From Muribaculaceae bacterium (GTDB lineage: Bacteria; Bacteroidota; Bacteroidia; Bacteroidales; Muribaculaceae): DNA of 64,000 nt. The position numbers were made by a program, and so were the translations under genes. The DNA is taken from positions 1 to 64,000 of the forward strand of contig JAFUKL010000011.1 of the NCBI GenBank assembly GCA_017473615.1, written 5' to 3'. The notes under the pieces were generated by a model. That model saw only the letters and a program-made list of their open reading frames with translations, ran no database searches and was not told where the DNA came from. This document shows, in pieces, positions 61,092-64,000 of this stretch (position 1 is the stretch's first letter; the number at the start of each line of letters is the position of its first letter).

Positions 61092-62627
61092 TTAAATGCG
61101 GTCTTCCCTATCGAGGTTGCGGTAATTGATAGCCTCACCTATGTGTTGTGATTTTACACTGTCACTGCCGGCAAGGTCAGCAATGGTACGCGCAACTTTT
61201 AAAATGCGGTCGTATGCCCGCGCGCTCATATTCAGACGCGTCATGGCATCGCGCAATCGTTCTAATCCTTTCTCATCAGGCTGTGCGTACTCATGTAAGA
61301 GAGATGACGTCATTTGAGCGTTACAATGCACTCCTTTCACACTCTTAAAACGTTCTGTCTGTATCTCACGTGCCTTTATAACACGCTTTCTTATGTCGGC
61401 ACTGCTCTCACTCGGAATCGTGGAAGAAATGTCGTCAAATTCCACGGGAGACACCTCTATCTGTATATCGATGCGATCCAATAAAGGACCTGAAATTCTG
61501 TTCATATAACGCTGTCGTGTACCCGGTTGACAAATACACTCCTTTGTAGGATGACCGTAGTATCCGCAGGGACATGGATTCATCGATGCCACCATCATAA
61601 ACGATGCAGGGTATTCAACCGAATATTTTGCGCGAGAAATTGAAATTATCCTGTCTTCAAGCGGCTGGCGCATCACTTCCAATACCGAACGATTAAATTC
61701 GGGCAACTCATCCAAGAAAAGTATTCCGTTATGAGCAAGGCTTATCTCTCCGGGCATAGGATTTGTCCCTCCACCTACCAACGCAACAGGCGAAACGGTG
61801 TGGTGTGGCGAGCGGAACGGACGCTGCGTCATAAGCGTTGAACCTCGCTTGAGTTTGCCCGCAACCGAATGAATCGTAGTAGTTTCCAAAGCCTCTCGCA
61901 GGGTGAGTGGCGGCAAAATAGACGGAAGACGTTTCGCCATCATAGATTTTCCCGAACCCGGACTGCCAATAAGCATAATATTATGCCCTCCTGCACAAGC
62001 CACCTCAAAAGCACGTTTCACATTATCCTGCCCTTTAACTTCAGAAAAATCGAACTCATAACTGTTAATACTGTTGAAGAACTCCTCACGGGTATTTACA
62101 ACAGTAGGTTCTATCGTTCCCATTCCGTTAAAGAAATTCACCACCTCGAAAATATTATCAACACCGAGAACTTCAAGATTATTGACAACAGCCGCCTCTT
62201 TTGCGTTGGCACGCGGTACGATAAATCCCTTGAAACCCTCTGCACGCGCCTTTATAGCCATAGGTAAAATACCTCGTATAGGTAATATCGTTCCGTCAAG
62301 TGACAATTCTCCCATTATCATATACTGTTGCAGACGCTCGACTGCAAGTTTGCCGTCTGCTGCAAGCACAGCCACTGCAATAGGTAAATCGTATGCTGCC
62401 CCCTCCTTCTTGACATCGGCAGGAGACATGTTGACAACCACATCCTTACGCGGAAATTCTACGCCATACACTTTTATGGCAGAACGAACGCGCTCGTAAC
62501 TTTCTTTAACGGCTGTATCAGGCAATCCCACGATACAGAAACCATAACCGCCCTCCAAAGCTACCTCCATAGTCACCACTATGGCATCTACACCACATAC
62601 AGCAGCACCGTAAGTCTTTGTCAACAT
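61092..62627 (-). CDS. YifB family Mg-chelatase-like AAA ATPase (ComM-like)
   Basis: 511 residues. An N-terminal Lon-like S5-fold domain (about 20-130) is followed by an Mg-chelatase-type AAA ATPase with Walker A GSPGSGKSMMAK (about 222-233) and Walker B ILFLDELPE. A C-terminal Cys cluster (CPCGYYGHPTKECIC) is typical of the family, as is the C-terminal domain with ARAYDRILKVARTIADL. In competent bacteria ComM is a branch-migration helicase for incoming DNA; here that role is inference. It is downstream of the DUF4369 lipoprotein gene (11-bp gap). Confidence 0.96.
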   Translation of the reverse strand: MLTKTYGAAVCGVDAIVVTMEVALEGGYGFCIVGLPDTAVKESYERVRSAIKVYGVEFPRKDVVVNMSPADVKKEGAAYDLPIAVAVLAADGKLAVERLQQYMIMGELSLDGTILPIRGILPMAIKARAEGFKGFIVPRANAKEAAVVNNLEVLGVDNIFEVVNFFNGMGTIEPTVVNTREEFFNSINSYEFDFSEVKGQDNVKRAFEVACAGGHNIMLIGSPGSGKSMMAKRLPSILPPLTLREALETTTIHSVAGKLKRGSTLMTQRPFRSPHHTVSPVALVGGGTNPMPGEISLAHNGILFLDELPEFNRSVLEVMRQPLEDRIISISRAKYSVEYPASFMMVASMNPCPCGYYGHPTKECICQPGTRQRYMNRISGPLLDRIDIQIEVSPVEFDDISSTIPSESSADIRKRVIKAREIQTERFKSVKGVHCNAQMTSSLLHEYAQPDEKGLERLRDAMTRLNMSARAYDRILKVARTIADLAGSDSVKSQHIGEAINYRNLDREDRI

Positions 62628-62638
62628 AAATTTATCCC

Positions 62639-63706
62639 CTATTTCTTTTTGCTTTTAGACTTATTTTTCTTGGTATCTATCCTATTCTTTAACTTAGAAT
62701 TTATAAGTTTGGATACAGCCTCAATGGAATCACCGCGATATATAGGCTGACCTATGGAATCAAGAACAAAAAACTCAGGTGTGGATTTAATTTGCAAATC
62801 CACTACAGCCTTATTCATAATACCTCCTACAGCCCATAAATGCGTCCATTCCGTATTCTCCCTGCGTAAAGCACGCTTCCATTTAAGGGTATCACTATCA
62901 AGCACTACATCCACAATCTGTAATTGTTTCTTATTATCATATTTAGCATACAAACTATCCAATTCAGTCACAATATCTTTTCTCGCATCATCTATTCCCC
63001 AAAAGTACAAGATACTTATATAGCTGCGAACCGGGACAAAAGCTTCCAATGAATCATTTTCATTATAAAACATCATAGAATTGAATCTCTTTCTCGGCTC
63101 ATTCTTAGCCACCATCATGGCATTCATTTCCGTATAAGCCTTCAAAACACTTGCCGGACGCGCTTTTTCATCTATTTTATTAAGTAATTCATGCACTTTC
63201 TTTGTATCATCAAGATGACTATAATCACACAACAACAGCAACAGCCCTGCCATTCTGCTACCGTCATGCTCTATGTATTCTTCTATTTTCTTGTCAAGCA
63301 AATGTTCTTTACCTTCCTCATAAAGCAAATGATTCTCACGCCTGAAATCACTCCAATCCTCATTCACATCACTGCCTTTCACCTCAATAAGATTAGAATG
63401 CTTTATTGTTCCACGCATTTTAATATTATCACCGTTTTTAACCGCAACTTTAGCAATAAATTTATCATTCTTGCCATATAGGTAGAGCACCGTATAATTA
63501 GGAGCAACACCTTCCATTGTGAAACGCCCCTCCTCAACAAGAGCCTTAATCGTTTGTACCCCTGCCTCATTCACATACACAGCACGGAACGTCTGTTCTC
63601 CTGCATCAGGAAAATTTCCCTCCAACTTGAAACTCTCACTGCTGCAACCCATAAGGACAAAACCGAACAAACAAAGTAAAAACGCCTTAAATATATTATT
63701 ACACAT
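62639..63706 (-). CDS. DUF4369 lipoprotein with thioredoxin-like fold
   Basis: 355 residues. A lipoprotein signal peptide ends in LMGC with Cys21 lipidated. A DUF4369-like beta domain (about 25-125) is followed by a helical linker and a C-terminal thioredoxin-like segment (about 210-335, STPEFFVLDSIGQPIYRG). No CxxC redox motif is visible in the thioredoxin-like part, so disulfide exchange is unlikely. The tail is strikingly Lys/Ser-rich (KKNKSKSKKK). It is in one unit with yifB and probably with the WbqC-like gene upstream. Confidence 0.87.
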   Translation of the reverse strand: MCNNIFKAFLLCLFGFVLMGCSSESFKLEGNFPDAGEQTFRAVYVNEAGVQTIKALVEEGRFTMEGVAPNYTVLYLYGKNDKFIAKVAVKNGDNIKMRGTIKHSNLIEVKGSDVNEDWSDFRRENHLLYEEGKEHLLDKKIEEYIEHDGSRMAGLLLLLCDYSHLDDTKKVHELLNKIDEKARPASVLKAYTEMNAMMVAKNEPRKRFNSMMFYNENDSLEAFVPVRSYISILYFWGIDDARKDIVTELDSLYAKYDNKKQLQIVDVVLDSDTLKWKRALRRENTEWTHLWAVGGIMNKAVVDLQIKSTPEFFVLDSIGQPIYRGDSIEAVSKLINSKLKNRIDTKKNKSKSKKK

Positions 63707-63753
63707 AATCCAAAATATTTAATTTACAAATTAAATTTTCTTTTATGATAAAA

Positions 63754-64000
63754 CTAAACCTCCAGCATCCGACGAAGAATAAAAACCGATTCTCTCCCGT
63801 GAGTCATAAGCAAATCAAATATACTCAGGTCTTGCTTGAATCCATGTCGCTCCTGCCACACCTGCCAATAAGAGACATTCTTAATAAAAGATAAACCATC
63901 GGGAATATTTCTGCCTATCCGTCCACGGAAATCTTTTATATCGCTGCTATCCGAACTGATTTCATTAACCGATACCGTATCGATAGGCAAATCCATAAAA
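63754..64000 (-). CDS. WbqC-like protein, C-terminal end (3' part of the gene, 5' end outside the window)
   Basis: About 82 residues run from the right edge to the stop. The end YWQVWQERHGFKQDLSIFDLLMTHGRES matches the C-terminal pattern of WbqC-family proteins, which are often found near glycan or lipid biosynthesis genes and whose function is unknown. The start and the N-terminal half are not in the window. It precedes the DUF4369 lipoprotein gene by 47 bp on the same strand. Confidence 0.6.
   Translation of the reverse strand, partial: FMDLPIDTVSVNEISSDSSDIKDFRGRIGRNIPDGLSFIKNVSYWQVWQERHGFKQDLSIFDLLMTHGRESVFILRRMLEV

Noticed and set aside
1-64000. CRISPR array, prophage, transposon, rRNA operon or known antiphage defence island beyond restriction-modification
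   Set aside because: No regularly spaced repeats, cas, capsid/terminase, transposase or rRNA sequences were seen. The 33-bp tandem repeat has no spacers.

Overview
This looks like chromosomal DNA of a Bacteroidales bacterium, probably of Muribaculaceae (S24-7) or Prevotella/Bacteroides type. The support is Bacteroidetes promoters (TTG, about 19-21 bp, then TAnnTTTG) in front of many genes, a SusD-type lipoprotein, secreted proteins with type IX secretion (T9SS) sorting tails, a TonB-receptor-like outer-membrane barrel, a DUF4369 lipoprotein, DUF2723 and WbqC proteins, and few Shine-Dalgarno sequences. The family-level placement is inference. Most of the window is ordinary core genome; the accessory signals lie mainly in 33-47 kb.

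Layout: 1-400, end of a SusD-like gene and its terminator. 0.45-5.85 kb, a HAD phosphatase, then DUF177/yceD-rpmF-fabH and the ribosome-assembly GTPases era and der. 5.9-6.05 kb, a promoter and terminator that bracket a likely small RNA. 6.2-14.0 kb, a 2615-residue secreted subtilase. 14.3-20.7 kb, an orphan histidine kinase divergent from DUF2723 / polysaccharide deacetylase / queG. 20.8-32.8 kb, a lipoprotein, polA with a dead proofreading site, a polyprenyl synthase-rnhB-epimerase operon, an MsbA-like exporter, an outer-membrane barrel and a glucosaminidase. 32.6-37.8 kb, cdd, a secreted carbohydrate-binding-like protein with a structured leader, an inverted relic of a paralogue of it, and an M16 protease.

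38-47 kb is the most accessory-looking part: a DUF4143 ATPase behind a 33-bp tandem repeat, a remnant of a secreted-gene leader, tRNA-Pro(CGG), an envelope O-acylation module (an MBOAT ending in FIYFQF, an SGNH transferase and a possible 29-residue membrane microprotein) and an Eco47II-family restriction-modification pair. 46.5-53.5 kb holds DUF389, a glycosyltransferase, a radical SAM protein, an LD-carboxypeptidase, a sigma-region-4-like small protein and a secreted endonuclease I.

53.6-60.1 kb is a housekeeping run on the minus strand, transcribed ybeY-mnmG-apt-uvrC-dtd-mazG-like-deoC, with a canonical 16-bp parS site between mnmG and apt. This suggests that the window lies in the origin-proximal part of the chromosome. 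60.3-64 kb holds an AlkD-like repair protein, YifB, a DUF4369 lipoprotein and the end of a WbqC-like gene. No transposase, integrase, phage gene, rRNA or CRISPR array was seen. The most noteworthy signals are the MBOAT acyl-shuttle module, the parS site, the small RNA between der and the subtilase, and the three-way-junction leader with its truncated inverted copy.
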